A stretch of DNA of 64,000 nt, taken from the NCBI RefSeq assembly GCF_000721075.1, contig NZ_JOEQ01000007.1, positions 62,001 to 126,000 on the forward strand, in the 5' to 3' direction. Below the pieces are notes generated by a model. That model had not been told where the DNA came from. It did no database searches and saw nothing but the letters and a program-made list of their open reading frames with translations. A program made the translations under genes and the position numbers. Shown piece after piece: positions 7,231 to 16,343 of this stretch. Position 1 is the stretch's first letter. Every line of letters begins with the position of its first letter. The stretch is from Streptosporangium amethystogenes. Lineage in GTDB: Bacteria; Actinomycetota; Actinomycetes; Streptosporangiales; Streptosporangiaceae.

Positions 7231-8148
7231 ATGGCGAGCATCGAAGACATCGTCGTCCAGCCTCCGCACACCGCGACCTGGCTGGTGCACATCGACCGCT
7301 CCATGTGGGTCGGCGGGGTCCGCGGCCTCATGCTCCAGGCCCTGCATCCCCTCGCGATGCGTGGCGTCTGGCAGAACTCCAACTTCCAGCAGGATCCGTT
7401 CGGGAGGCTCCGCCGCACGGCGGACTTCGTGGGCAGGGTCACCTTCGGCAGCCCCGCGGAGGCCGACGAGATCGGCCGCCATGTCCGGGGAATCCACCGG
7501 CGGCTCCGCATCAACGACCCCGACACCGGCCGTACCCACCGGGTGGACGACCCGGAGCTGCTGCTCTGGGTGCACTGCGCGGAGGTCTCCTCCTACCTGG
7601 CCGTGGCACGCCGGGCGGGCCTGGGGCTCAGCGACCGCCAGGCCGACCGCTACCTGGCCGAACAGCGCCGCAGCGCCACCTACGTCGGCCTGCACGCCGA
7701 GGACGTGCCCGGCTCCCTGGCGGAGCTGGACGACTACCTCGCCTCGGTCCGCCCGGCGCTGAGGGTCACCCCCGAGGCCGCCTCCACCGTGCGCTTCCTG
7801 CTCTGGCCGCGACTGCCCGCCGAGCTGCGTGCCCTCACCCCCGGCAAACCCGCCTACTTCCCCTTCGGCGCGCTCTGCCACTACTCGCTGCCCGACTGGG
7901 CCAGACGGATGTACGGCGTGCTGCCCGAGGTGCCGCCCAGCACGGTGGCCGCGGCGCTGAGGGCGTTCCGGCTGACCATGAACTCGCTTCCCGAAAACGT
8001 CCACGACCGGGCGTTCACCCCCGGCACCCGCGAGATGCTCAGGGCCTCCCGCGAGCGGCTCGGGGCCGCGGGTTACGACCTGAGCAAGGGGCTCAAGGGG
8101 CTGACCGACCCGCGTCGCTGGCCGGACCGGCTGCCCCGCACCGCCTGA
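7231..8148 (+). CDS. MpaB/rubber-oxygenase-like DUF2236 protein (305 aa)
   Basis: Full-length DUF2236 (MpaB / latex-clearing oxygenase catalytic domain) features: a His-containing MLQALHPLAMRGV near residue 35, then HVRGIHRRLR, and LPDWARRMYG toward the C-terminus. Members that have been studied are haem b oxygenases; the substrate here is unknown. ATG 7231 has no Shine-Dalgarno and the adjoining promoter suggests leaderless translation. There is no signal peptide, so the protein is cytoplasmic. It ends 29 bp before the convergent nuclease gene. Confidence 0.82.
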   Translation: MASIEDIVVQPPHTATWLVHIDRSMWVGGVRGLMLQALHPLAMRGVWQNSNFQQDPFGRLRRTADFVGRVTFGSPAEADEIGRHVRGIHRRLRINDPDTGRTHRVDDPELLLWVHCAEVSSYLAVARRAGLGLSDRQADRYLAEQRRSATYVGLHAEDVPGSLAELDDYLASVRPALRVTPEAASTVRFLLWPRLPAELRALTPGKPAYFPFGALCHYSLPDWARRMYGVLPEVPPSTVAAALRAFRLTMNSLPENVHDRAFTPGTREMLRASRERLGAAGYDLSKGLKGLTDPRRWPDRLPRTA

Positions 8149-8177
8149 CGCGACGTCTGACACGACGCGCCGAACGG

Positions 8178-9086
8178 TCAGTCCGCGAGGGCGTCCCACG
8201 GTTCGCGGTCGCCGCCCGCGGCCTGGCCCTCGGGGCAGTGGCGGCGAAAGTCGCACCACGAGCACAGCGGGCCCGTACGGGGCGGGAAGGAGGCGTCGAC
8301 CTCGGGCGGCACCGGGGGCGGGGTCCGGCCGATGCCCCTGGTCCGTGACGCGGCCGAGCCGGTTTTGCCGGGGCGGGCGGCCGACCATGCCCGGTAACGC
8401 TCGTCGGCCTCGGAGGCCTCGACGGCGATCTCCTCGGCTCGGCCGAGGTGCCGGGCCAGCGACTCGTCGGTGTGCTCCCACTCCACGACGGAGGCGGTCG
8501 GCAGATGATGGAGCTCGACCCGGTGGCATGGGCGGTGCATCATCGCCGAGGAGGCGATGGCGTAGACCGCCAGCGCGAGTGAGGAACGGGCGTCGTCGGT
8601 GGTCAGCGGGCGCCGGCCGGTCTTGTAGTCGACCACGACCAGTTCCTCACCGCGCCGGTCGAGCCGGTCCACCCGGCCGGAGAGGGCGACGACGGAGGTG
8701 CGCGTGGCGACGGTGCGCTCGACGCCGACCGGCTCCGCGGCGGGGTCGAGACCCGCCACGTATTCCCGGACCATCTCCCTGGCCCGGTCACGCCAGGCGG
8801 CCGACTGCTCCGCGTCGCGGAACCCCTCGCCGATCCATCCCCTGGTGAGCAGGGCGGCGGCGACCTCGGGCGTACGCCGTTCGTACGGCTCGCGCCACCA
8901 GGCGGCCAGGGCGTTGTGCACGCTGACGCCCACGCTGTTGTGCGCCCACGGCGGCCCCTTCTGCGGCGCGGGCCGATCCAGGTAGGTGAACCGGTAGCGC
9001 CGGGGGCAGTCCAGCCAGCTGTTCAGCCGCGACGGCGTGCAGGCGTACAGCCGCCGCGGCATGCCATCCAGGGGAAGCTGGTCCAT
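8178..9086 (-). CDS. RecB-family PD-(D/E)XK nuclease with Fe-S-type cysteines (302 aa)
   Basis: The N-terminus has PSRLNSWLDCPRRYRFTYL, the nuclease core shows GRVDRL followed by ELVVVDYKTG (the D...DxK active site), and the C-terminus has LCSWCDFRRHCPEG. One early cysteine plus three late cysteines is the AddB/Cas4-type 4Fe-4S arrangement. It is a DNA exonuclease-type protein, probably for repair. There is no cas gene nearby, so it is not a CRISPR Cas4. It starts 6 bp after the stop of the upstream metallo-beta-lactamase-fold gene, implying one operon. Confidence 0.88.
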   Translation of the reverse strand: MDQLPLDGMPRRLYACTPSRLNSWLDCPRRYRFTYLDRPAPQKGPPWAHNSVGVSVHNALAAWWREPYERRTPEVAAALLTRGWIGEGFRDAEQSAAWRDRAREMVREYVAGLDPAAEPVGVERTVATRTSVVALSGRVDRLDRRGEELVVVDYKTGRRPLTTDDARSSLALAVYAIASSAMMHRPCHRVELHHLPTASVVEWEHTDESLARHLGRAEEIAVEASEADERYRAWSAARPGKTGSAASRTRGIGRTPPPVPPEVDASFPPRTGPLCSWCDFRRHCPEGQAAGGDREPWDALAD

Positions 9087-9092
9087 GGAGGG

Positions 9093-9806
9093 CTATTCGT
9101 CCCGGAGGTTCAGCCGGATCCCCGCCGCGCGCGTGCCGTCGGTCAGCGGCCCTTCCTCCTGCTCCTGCGCCCCTCGGGTCAGCGAGCCGGAGAGCCAGGC
9201 GTCGAACTGAGGCTCCAGGTCACCGATCGTGGTCTCCTCGCCGTGCGCGGGCAGCACCCGGGTGGCGTGGGGCAGGGTGAACAGCCGTCCTCCGATGGCG
9301 GTCAGCTGGTCGGCCAGAGCGGGATACTCACCGCCGACCCTGCCGGGGCCGTCGGCCTGGAGGGTCTTGCCGGTGAAGACCGCCTCCAGGGCCTCGCAGT
9401 AAAGCGAGACGCCACCGTGGGAGACGCCCGGGGTGGACATGACCTCCAACTGGACACCGCCGACCTCGAACAGGCCCTCGTCCTCCATGTCGATGTCCGG
9501 CCAGGTGTCCGGCCAGGTCAGTCGCCACAGCGGCCTGTCCTTGGGGTGGAGGGCGATCACCGCCTCGTCTCTGGCCGCGACCTCGATGGCCGCGCCCACG
9601 TGGTCGGGCAGGCCGTGGGTGCAGATGATCGCCAGCACCTCTCGCTTGCCGACCTTCTCCAGGATCGCCTCCGCGTCACGCGCGGGGTCGATGACGATGA
9701 CATCCTCGTCGTCACCCAGGATCCACGTGTTGTTCTCGACCTTGTGCTCGACGCCGTCGACATCGACGACGCCCTCGGTCACCACTCGCTCGATACGCGC
9801 TGTCAC
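9093..9806 (-). CDS. Metallo-beta-lactamase-fold protein with degraded metal site (237 aa)
   Basis: Overall length and order match the glyoxalase-II-like family, but key metal positions are changed. The expected HxHxDH reads HGLPDH, the usual TPGH reads TPGV, and the usual FTGD reads FTGK; the later PAHG is kept. Two histidines and the bridging aspartate are thus missing, so it is likely a pseudoenzyme or works with an unusual metal site. It lies 76 bp downstream of the DUF6758 gene and 6 bp upstream of the nuclease gene on the same strand. Confidence 0.78.
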   Translation of the reverse strand: MTARIERVVTEGVVDVDGVEHKVENNTWILGDDEDVIVIDPARDAEAILEKVGKREVLAIICTHGLPDHVGAAIEVAARDEAVIALHPKDRPLWRLTWPDTWPDIDMEDEGLFEVGGVQLEVMSTPGVSHGGVSLYCEALEAVFTGKTLQADGPGRVGGEYPALADQLTAIGGRLFTLPHATRVLPAHGEETTIGDLEPQFDAWLSGSLTRGAQEQEEGPLTDGTRAAGIRLNLRDE

Positions 9807-9882
9807 GCTTCCGAACTTTACTGCCTTCGTCCACCCTCCGGTCCGGACGGAACGGTCAAGGGTTCGAATACCGAGCGGGCGG

Positions 9883-10524
9883 TCAGGGGGCCGGGGCCTC
9901 CAGTCGCGGGGAGAACGCCCCGAAGGGCAGGTCGAGGGTCTGGTCGTGGTCGCGCAGATCGCGCAGGGACAACTCGGCCAGGGTCATCAGGTAACCGGCC
10001 TCGGCGGGCCACACGACCGCCCAGAGCCAGTTCCCCAGCGCCTCACCCACGTAGACCGCCCGGTCACAGGCGGCGGTGACGCACCACAGGGCGGCCGGAT
10101 GGCCCTTGACATCGATCTTGGCGTGCGGCGGACCCTGGTCGAAGCCGGTGCCCGGATCGGTGCTCTCCAGCCCGGCGAACGCCGCGCCGAGCCCGACCCC
10201 GGGCTCCTCGGCGATGAGCAGCAGATCGGCGGGCCCATAGGTCAGCGAAGGTCCTGAGACCGCGACCACCGTGGCCCGTACGCCGCTGCGCTCGTCGCCC
10301 ACGTAGGCGAACCCGGTGACCAGCCATCCCGTGGGCAGCGGCCACGGGACCCAGACCGGGACGCGGGAGATGCGGGTGACGGCCTCCACCGCGGCGGTGG
10401 AGGGAGGTATGGGTGGCTGGAACGGCAGCACATCACCGTGGGGACCGCATCTCCAGGAGCTTGACCAAGCACTCGGCGGACGTAGCGGGCCGAAACAGCG
10501 TGGGCATGTAGGGGCGGCTTTCAC
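9883..10524 (-). CDS. DUF6758 family protein (213 aa)
   Basis: The N-terminal PTCPRC followed by RCGPHGDV about 20 residues later is a zinc-ribbon-like cysteine pattern. The body has VPVWVPWPLPTGWLVTGF and LGNWLWAVVWPAEAGYL, and the end has FGAFSPRLEAP. The whole fits the actinobacterial DUF6758 family, whose function is unknown. GTG 10524 places the start just before the zinc ribbon, as in homologs I remember. A longer in-frame start at 10581 would add 19 residues. It probably leads a DUF6758 - MBL-fold - nuclease operon. Confidence 0.75.
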   Translation of the reverse strand: MKAAPTCPRCFGPLRPPSAWSSSWRCGPHGDVLPFQPPIPPSTAAVEAVTRISRVPVWVPWPLPTGWLVTGFAYVGDERSGVRATVVAVSGPSLTYGPADLLLIAEEPGVGLGAAFAGLESTDPGTGFDQGPPHAKIDVKGHPAALWCVTAACDRAVYVGEALGNWLWAVVWPAEAGYLMTLAELSLRDLRDHDQTLDLPFGAFSPRLEAPAP

Positions 10525-10598
10525 GCCTACCCACGCTGCTTCTTCGACGGCCCATCCGTCAAGAGGCCCGGTCGTTATCACACCGTAATATTGTTCAC

Positions 10599-10997
10599 GT
10601 GCGTGTAAATTGTGTGGGGGCGATCATCCACGACGGCTCGGGGCGGATGCTTCTGGTCCGCCGCGGCCGGCCACCCGGGATGGGGCTGTGGTCCGTCCCC
10701 GGCGGCCGGGTCGAGCCGGGCGAGTCCGACCCGGAGGCGGTCATCAGAGAGGTTCTGGAGGAGACCGGCCTGACCGTCGTCCCCGGGCGCCTGGCGGGAA
10801 CCGTCGACCGCCCCGGCCCCGGCGGTGCCGTCTACGAGATCCGCGACTACCTGGCCGAGGTCTCCGGCGGCACGCTCTCCGCCGGGGACGACGCCGCGGA
10901 CGTCCGCTGGGTCACCCACGCGGAGCTACAGCGGCTCCCGCTCACCCCCGGCCTGCTGGACGCGCTGGCCGAGTGGTCGGTCATCGCGCGGCAGTGA
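10599..10997 (+). CDS. NUDIX hydrolase (132 aa)
   Basis: The NUDIX box is intact: GGRVEPGESDPEAVIREVLEETGL, here split as G-x5-E and REVxEExG, at residues ~35-58. It hydrolyses a nucleoside diphosphate linked to another moiety; the short length and flanking VPGG suggest an MutT/ADP-ribose-type housecleaning enzyme. Start is GTG 10599, with an AT-rich spacer before it. It is divergent from the DUF6758 gene. Confidence 0.88.
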   Translation: MRVNCVGAIIHDGSGRMLLVRRGRPPGMGLWSVPGGRVEPGESDPEAVIREVLEETGLTVVPGRLAGTVDRPGPGGAVYEIRDYLAEVSGGTLSAGDDAADVRWVTHAELQRLPLTPGLLDALAEWSVIARQ

Positions 10998-11014
10998 GCG
11001 GCGCGAGGTCCACC

Positions 11015-14000
11015 TCACCGTGTCGAGGTGAGCGTGGAGCGCCACAGGGTGAGGTGGTCAGCGCTGTAGGTGGTGGAGCGGCCCAGAGCCACGACCTGGC
11101 CGCCCAGGACCGCCACCGCGCCGAGCCACTGGGCTCCGTCGCCGTCCAGCCTGCCCTGGCTGGGGGTGTGGAGCTGCCAGTTCAGCCCGTTCTCCGAGGT
11201 CCAGGCCGCACTGTCGCCCTCGCCTGGGACCCCGTGCCAGCCCACGGCCACCACGCCCTCCGGCGTCGCGGCGAGATCCTGCACGGCGGACGCGGTGTCC
11301 CCGGGGAGCCAGGAGAACTCCCAGGTCGTCCCGTTGTCCGCGGAAACCGCGCCGAAGGCCCGTCGGCCGTCCTCCGTCCTGGCCGTGCCGGCCGCGACGA
11401 TGTCCCCGCCGTACAGCACCACGTGCCGCAGCCCCGCCGACGTCGCCCCCGGAGGCAGGACCGGCTTGCGCGCGCTCCAGTTGACCCCGTCGGCCGAAAC
11501 CCAGACCACGCCGGTCTCGCGCTCGGCCGTACCGGCGCCGCCGACCGCCACGTATCCGGACGAGGTCGTCGAGACGTCGTACAGCCGCACGCCCGTACCG
11601 CCCGCGGGAAGCTTGGCCGCCCTGGAGTAGCGCTTGAGGTCGGCGGAGAACCACAGGACGGGCACGGTGGCGGCGGGGCCGCGGTCCTCACCCGCCATGA
11701 CGTAACCGGAAGGGCCCGCCGCCACCGCGTGCGGGGCGAGGAAGTCGTGGTCGCCCGCCGGGGCGAGGGGACCCAGCACCGCGACCCTGCGCCAGTTCTC
11801 GCCGTCGGAGGAGGTGAGCAGCAGCGGTTCGGTGGAGGAGGCGTCGGTCATCGTGCTGCCCGCGGCCAGCCAGCCCCGTCTGCCGTGCGCGACGTCGGCG
11901 AGCGCCTGCCGCCTCGGGCCGCCGAGGAGCTGCGCCGGGCCGCCCGCCTTCCAGCTCTGGCCGCCGGGGCTGCTCCAGATCCCGGCGTCGCCTGAGACGG
12001 CACCCACCGCGACGAATCTGCCGTCGCCCGCGGCCACCCTGGCCGTCTCACGGGCGGCTCGGGCCAGGCCCTCGATCCCGCCCAGGGAGACCGGCCTCGG
12101 TTCTCCGCCCTTGGGCGCGGTGATGAGAACCACCCTGTTGTCCACATCGGCGGCGCGCTCGTCGCCGCCGACGACGAGCGCGCCGGTGTCGGACAGGGCG
12201 AGCGCCCGCAGCGAGCCCGGTACCTCGCCGAGGTCCGTGGTCTTGCTCCAGTCCCGGCCGTCGGAGCTGGTGTGGACCGTGTAGCGCTCGAAGCCGGACT
12301 CGACGACCGCGGCCACCCCCGCCGAGGAGGAGGCCAGCCGCCTGACGCCGGAACCGTCGGGCCCCAGGCCGGTGATGGCCCCGCAGGCCTTCCAGTCGGC
12401 GCCCTCGGGCGAGCAGTAGACGCGGACCTCGCCCTTGTCGCTGCGCTGCTGGGTGGGTACGAGGACGAACCCCCCGCCTGCCACGGCCAGCGCGCCCGGC
12501 TCGGGGATGACGTCGTTGAGCGCGGTGCCGGTCCGCTGCCAGCTCCCGCCTCCGTCGGCCGAGCGCAGGATGACCGAGGTGGACTGCCCCTGGGCCGGGT
12601 CCGCCAGCGCGACCACGGCGTTCCCCCTGGCGACGACCGCCTTGATGCCCCGCACCTTGTCCGGCATGCCGATCTCCCTGGTCGCCACCCGTTTCCAGGC
12701 GCGCCCGTCGGGAGAGACCCAGGCGACGGCCCCGGTGGTGCCGTCGTCCAGCACGGCCGCGCCGACCGCGACGAAGCCCGAGTCGGTCCTGGCCAGATCC
12801 ATGATCTTGTCTCCGCGCACGAAGGCGTCCAGCTCGGCGGGGTCGACGGCGGTCCAGCTGTAGCCGTCGGAGCTGGTCCACAGGCCGTGCCCCGAGCCGA
12901 GGGGGTCGTTGCCCGCCGCCAGCCAGCGGCCGGCACCGCCCGTCACCCGGCCCACCGTGGTCGGCCCCGTCTCGTACCCCACCGGGCCGACCATCCTGCC
13001 CAGCTGCCAGGTCGTGCCGTCGTCGGGAGAGACCAGGAACAGCGGCCTGGGTACCGGGCTGGTGGTGTCGCTGCCGACCGCGACCATGACGGAGCCCACC
13101 GAGGCCACCGCGTTGAGGACCTGGTTGGAGCCGTTGCCGCCGACACCGGCCCGCGGCACGAAGTTCTCGTCACCCGACCCCACCTCGTCGCCGACCAGCC
13201 GGAGACCGGTGGCGAACGGGCTGCTCACCCAGCCCCACAGGGCCAGGCCACCGCCGACCGCGACGGTGAGGACCATGACCATCAGGAACGGGATCACCAG
13301 GCCCCTGCCACGCCTGCGCCTGGTCGGGCTGGACCGGCGTACCGCGGAGGGCGCGGCGGCCGAGCGGTGATGCCGCCCGCCGTTGGGGCCCCGCCTGCCG
13401 GGCGGGCCCTCCGCGACGAGCAGGTCGGGCCTGGCGGGCCTGCCGCCGGGCGGGCGCCCCACCCGGCGTACGGGCTCGAAATCGTCCTCGACGGGCGTGC
13501 CGGGTCCCTCAGACTCGGGCCCCGGCTCCGGTTCGGAGGTCGGCCCGGGTTCCGGAGTGGGTGCCGGTTCCGGCGTCGCCGGAATGCTCGATCCCATCCT
13601 GATCCGGTCTTCGGGCGCGGACGGCGGGGGCTGCGGAGGCGCTGTCCGCCCATCCCTGCCCCGCTCGCGGGCCGGCCCCGAGGCGACCAGGAGATCGGGC
13701 CGGTCCGCCCTTCTTCTGCCCCTGCGCTCGGGCGTCGGCCCCGAGGCGACCAGGAGGTCGGGGCGGTCCACCAGGTGTGGGCGCCCTCGCTCCGGTGTGG
13801 CGTGGCGGCCCTGACCCGTACCCCGTTCCTCCATGGGCTCCTCGGCGAGGTGATCGGTGGCGGGCTGGTCGGTGGCAGGTTCCGGCGGGGACGACTGCCC
13901 GGCGGGCTGAGGGGTGGGGGCGTAGGGCTGGGCGTACGGACGGCGCCGCTCGCCGCCGAGTCCTTCCGGGCGGGCCCGGGGCGGCTCACCGTCGTCCGGG

Positions 14001-14209
14001 GTCGGCGCCGCGAACGGCGGGAGCATCCACGGTGAGGCCATGGAGAGCCCGCGCGCGTCGTCGCCGGGGGGGCCTGGCGGAGAGTGCTGGATCGTCGGTG
14101 GGGACGCGTGTGGCTCCTGGGGCCTGCCCGCACGCATGGCATCGTCGTGAACGCCGTCGTCATCCGCCGGCCACTCTTGCGAGCGCGGGTCGTGGGGGCC
14201 CGAGGCCAC
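11015..14209 (-). CDS. Large membrane-anchored BNR-repeat protein (1064 aa)
   Basis: Three regions are visible. Residues ~1-300 are a Pro/Arg/Glu-rich disordered cytoplasmic part with three copies of RPDLLVA(S/E)GP. One membrane helix (FLMVMVLTVAVGGGLALWGW) sits near residue 320. About 700 extracytoplasmic residues follow as a chain of BNR/Asp-box-like beta repeats (SxDxGxxW patterns such as SPDDGTTWQ, SADGGGSWQ, SSDGRDWS, SADNGTTWE), likely one or two beta-propellers. It may be a cell-surface binding scaffold; no sialidase active site is recognisable. GTG 14209 is chosen because AGGAGG lies ideally upstream; a longer start at 14296 is less likely. Confidence 0.75.
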   Translation of the reverse strand: MASGPHDPRSQEWPADDDGVHDDAMRAGRPQEPHASPPTIQHSPPGPPGDDARGLSMASPWMLPPFAAPTPDDGEPPRARPEGLGGERRRPYAQPYAPTPQPAGQSSPPEPATDQPATDHLAEEPMEERGTGQGRHATPERGRPHLVDRPDLLVASGPTPERRGRRRADRPDLLVASGPARERGRDGRTAPPQPPPSAPEDRIRMGSSIPATPEPAPTPEPGPTSEPEPGPESEGPGTPVEDDFEPVRRVGRPPGGRPARPDLLVAEGPPGRRGPNGGRHHRSAAAPSAVRRSSPTRRRRGRGLVIPFLMVMVLTVAVGGGLALWGWVSSPFATGLRLVGDEVGSGDENFVPRAGVGGNGSNQVLNAVASVGSVMVAVGSDTTSPVPRPLFLVSPDDGTTWQLGRMVGPVGYETGPTTVGRVTGGAGRWLAAGNDPLGSGHGLWTSSDGYSWTAVDPAELDAFVRGDKIMDLARTDSGFVAVGAAVLDDGTTGAVAWVSPDGRAWKRVATREIGMPDKVRGIKAVVARGNAVVALADPAQGQSTSVILRSADGGGSWQRTGTALNDVIPEPGALAVAGGGFVLVPTQQRSDKGEVRVYCSPEGADWKACGAITGLGPDGSGVRRLASSSAGVAAVVESGFERYTVHTSSDGRDWSKTTDLGEVPGSLRALALSDTGALVVGGDERAADVDNRVVLITAPKGGEPRPVSLGGIEGLARAARETARVAAGDGRFVAVGAVSGDAGIWSSPGGQSWKAGGPAQLLGGPRRQALADVAHGRRGWLAAGSTMTDASSTEPLLLTSSDGENWRRVAVLGPLAPAGDHDFLAPHAVAAGPSGYVMAGEDRGPAATVPVLWFSADLKRYSRAAKLPAGGTGVRLYDVSTTSSGYVAVGGAGTAERETGVVWVSADGVNWSARKPVLPPGATSAGLRHVVLYGGDIVAAGTARTEDGRRAFGAVSADNGTTWEFSWLPGDTASAVQDLAATPEGVVAVGWHGVPGEGDSAAWTSENGLNWQLHTPSQGRLDGDGAQWLGAVAVLGGQVVALGRSTTYSADHLTLWRSTLTSTR

Positions 14210-14606
14210 GCTCAGCACCTCCTCGCAGGAAGCCCGTTTCAGCCCGGAGTCACCGCCCCGGACCGTTCCAGTCGTCTCCGTAACGGTAGGCCGCAACCCC
14301 TATGGATGCGGCAAATCGCACGCGACCCTACTCCTACCCCGTTCTCCGGAAACGATCACCTCCCGCGGCCGACCGACCGGACCTCGGCCGTACACAGTCA
14401 AGAGCAACACGTCTCGGCCGCGATGACGAGACCTCTCTAGTCAGATTTATCGACCATGCGCCCGAATTATCATGATTTGTCCATAAAAATTCTGAAACAC
14501 ATCAGCCCGTTGAGACCCGTGGAACCCCCGGCTCACCCCCGTCCGCCACCGCGGCCCACCACATGTCACCGGCCACATGTCACATGTCGGCAGGTGACCT
14601 CCGATG
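14210..14606. other. Intergenic region with AT-rich promoter zone and CACATGTC repeats
   Basis: No gene is seen. An AT-rich stretch at about 14440-14510 probably carries the promoter of the BNR-repeat gene on the minus strand. Three CACATGTC copies lie at 14560-14588, immediately after the end of the lyase gene. Confidence 0.45.
14560..14588. repeat. Three CACATGTC copies
   Basis: CACATGTC occurs at 14560-14567, 14574-14581 and 14581-14588. Each contains the palindrome ACATGT. Possible operator cluster for the BNR-protein promoter, or chance low-complexity sequence. Confidence 0.4.
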
Positions 14607-15548
14607 TCAGGCCGTGGGCGGGGTGAAGGCCGTGGTTCGCGCGAGAGCGGCGGCCCTACCCTTCGCCACCACCACCAGCGCCATCTTTCTGGACGCCTCG
14701 TCGATCATCTCGTCGCCGAGCATGACCGCGCCGCGCCTCTCGACCGTCGTGTAGTACTCGTACGCGTCGAGGATCAACTCCGCGTGGTCGTAGTCCTCCT
14801 GCGACGGCGAGAACACCTCGTTCGCGGCCTCGATCTGGGTCGGGTGGAGCACCCACTTCCCGTCGAGCCCCAGCGCCGCGGCCCGGCCCGCCACCCGGCG
14901 GAAGCCGTCCAGATCCTTGATCGCCAGGTAGGGGCCGTCGATGGCCTGCAGGCCGTGCGTCCGGGCGGCCATCAGGATGCGCATCAGGATGTAGTGGTAG
15001 GCGTCGCCCTCGGTGTAGCCGGGCGGCTGCTCACCGACCACCAGGGTCCGCATGTTGATCGAGGCCATGAAGTCGGCCGGGCCGAAGACGAGCGTCTCCA
15101 GGCGCCGGGACGCACCGCCGATGGCGTCCACGTTCACCAGGCCCTTGGCGCTCTCGATCTGAGCCTCGATGCCGATCCTGCCGACGGTGAGGCCGTTCGC
15201 CTTCTCGATCTGGGTGAGCAGCGTGTCGAGCCACATCACCTGGGCCGCGTCCTCCACCTTGGGCAGCATCAGGCAGTCGACGAACTCCCCCGCGCCCTCC
15301 ACGACCTCGATGACGTCGCGGTAGGTCCACTGGGTGCCGAGGTCGTTGACCCTGACGACTCTCGTCCTGCCCGACCAGTCGCCCTCGCGCAACGCCGCCA
15401 CGATGTTCTTGCGCGCCCCCTCCTTGGCGAGGGGCGCGACGGAGTCCTCCAGATCGAGGAAGACCTCGTCGGCCGGTAGTCCCTGGGCCTTCTCCAGGAA
15501 TCGGGGGTTGCTGCCGGGCACCGCGAGACATGAACGCCGAGAACGCAT
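14607..15548 (-). CDS. HpcH/HpaI-type CoA ester lyase, malyl-CoA-lyase-like (313 aa)
   Basis: TIM-barrel CoA lyase with RRSCLAVPGSNPRF at the start, the DEVFLDLEDSVAP metal/substrate loop, RVVRVND, GIEAQIESAKGL and VFGPADFMASI. It closely resembles the Streptomyces lyase assigned to the ethylmalonyl-CoA pathway (L-malyl-CoA/beta-methylmalyl-CoA cleavage). A citrate-lyase-like activity on another acyl-CoA is possible. No ccr, meaA or other pathway gene is adjacent. ATG 15548 is taken; an in-frame GTG at 15554 adds two residues. No ribosome site is seen, so it may be leaderless. Confidence 0.82.
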   Translation of the reverse strand: MRSRRSCLAVPGSNPRFLEKAQGLPADEVFLDLEDSVAPLAKEGARKNIVAALREGDWSGRTRVVRVNDLGTQWTYRDVIEVVEGAGEFVDCLMLPKVEDAAQVMWLDTLLTQIEKANGLTVGRIGIEAQIESAKGLVNVDAIGGASRRLETLVFGPADFMASINMRTLVVGEQPPGYTEGDAYHYILMRILMAARTHGLQAIDGPYLAIKDLDGFRRVAGRAAALGLDGKWVLHPTQIEAANEVFSPSQEDYDHAELILDAYEYYTTVERRGAVMLGDEMIDEASRKMALVVVAKGRAAALARTTAFTPPTA

Positions 15549-15707
15549 GGGCACACGCTAGCGCCCGCGGGAAAGCAGACCGGCGGCCGGGCGGCGCTAT
15601 GGCATCCGCACAAAGACCTTCCACCGTTCTTGGCGGCGATCTCGTGGGGCTTTTGCCGGAGACCTCAGAAGAATGTGCGTCAAGAACCTGCAAAGGAGAC
15701 ACGCACC

Positions 15708-16283
15708 ATGGCAAACGCCTCCGCTGTGACCAGGCCCGCCGTACTGTCCGACCTCATCCCGGGCTCCCGTACCCGCGACGTCGCGCTCGTGGTCGGCGGC
15801 GCCGCCCTGACGGGCCTGGCCGCGCAGCTCAGCTTCCCGCTGCCCGGCTCGCCCGTCCCGGTCACCGGCCAGACCTTCGCGGTCGTGCTGGTCGGCGCGG
15901 CCCTCGGCATGAACCGCGCGGCGCTGAGCATGGCGCTCTACATGCTGGCCGGTCTCGCGGGCATGCCGTGGTTCGCCGGCGGCACCTCCGGCTTCGGCGG
16001 CGCTTCCTTCGGGTACGTCGTCGGCTTCATCGCCGCCGCGGCCGTGGTCGGCAAGCTCGCCGAGCGCGGCGGCGACCGCACCGTCCCGCGCACCGTCGGC
16101 ACGATGATCCTCGGCAACCTGGTCATCTACGCCTTCGGCCTGCCGGTCCTCATCGCCGTCGCCCGGCTGGACCTGGCCGCCGGCATCGCGGTGGGCGTGC
16201 TGCCCTTCCTGCTCGGCGACGCCCTCAAGATCGCCGTCGCGGCCGGGCTGCTCCCGGCCGCCTGGAAGCTCTCCCGGCGCTGA
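15708..16283 (+). CDS. bioY: BioY biotin transporter substrate-binding membrane protein (191 aa)
   Basis: Six hydrophobic segments and family signatures are present: FPLPGSPVPVTGQTF near residue 45, MALYMLAGLAGMPWFAGG, and GYVVGFIAAA. BioY is the biotin-binding S component of an ECF-type transporter; no bioM/bioN ATPase or T-component is next to it, so it acts alone or shares them. AAAGGAG at about 15692-15698 decides the ATG 15708 start. It is divergent from the CoA lyase, with 159 bp between; no biotin repressor site was recognised. Confidence 0.92.
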   Translation: MANASAVTRPAVLSDLIPGSRTRDVALVVGGAALTGLAAQLSFPLPGSPVPVTGQTFAVVLVGAALGMNRAALSMALYMLAGLAGMPWFAGGTSGFGGASFGYVVGFIAAAAVVGKLAERGGDRTVPRTVGTMILGNLVIYAFGLPVLIAVARLDLAAGIAVGVLPFLLGDALKIAVAAGLLPAAWKLSRR

Positions 16284-16343
16284 CCGTACGGCGCGTACGG
16301 CCTATACCGCCCCATTGGGAGGAACAGGCCGTACATTCGTCTT

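Noticed and set aside
8178..9086. Cas4-type nuclease hinting at CRISPR
   Set aside because: No CRISPR repeats or other cas genes anywhere in the window; the length and context fit a RecB-like repair nuclease.
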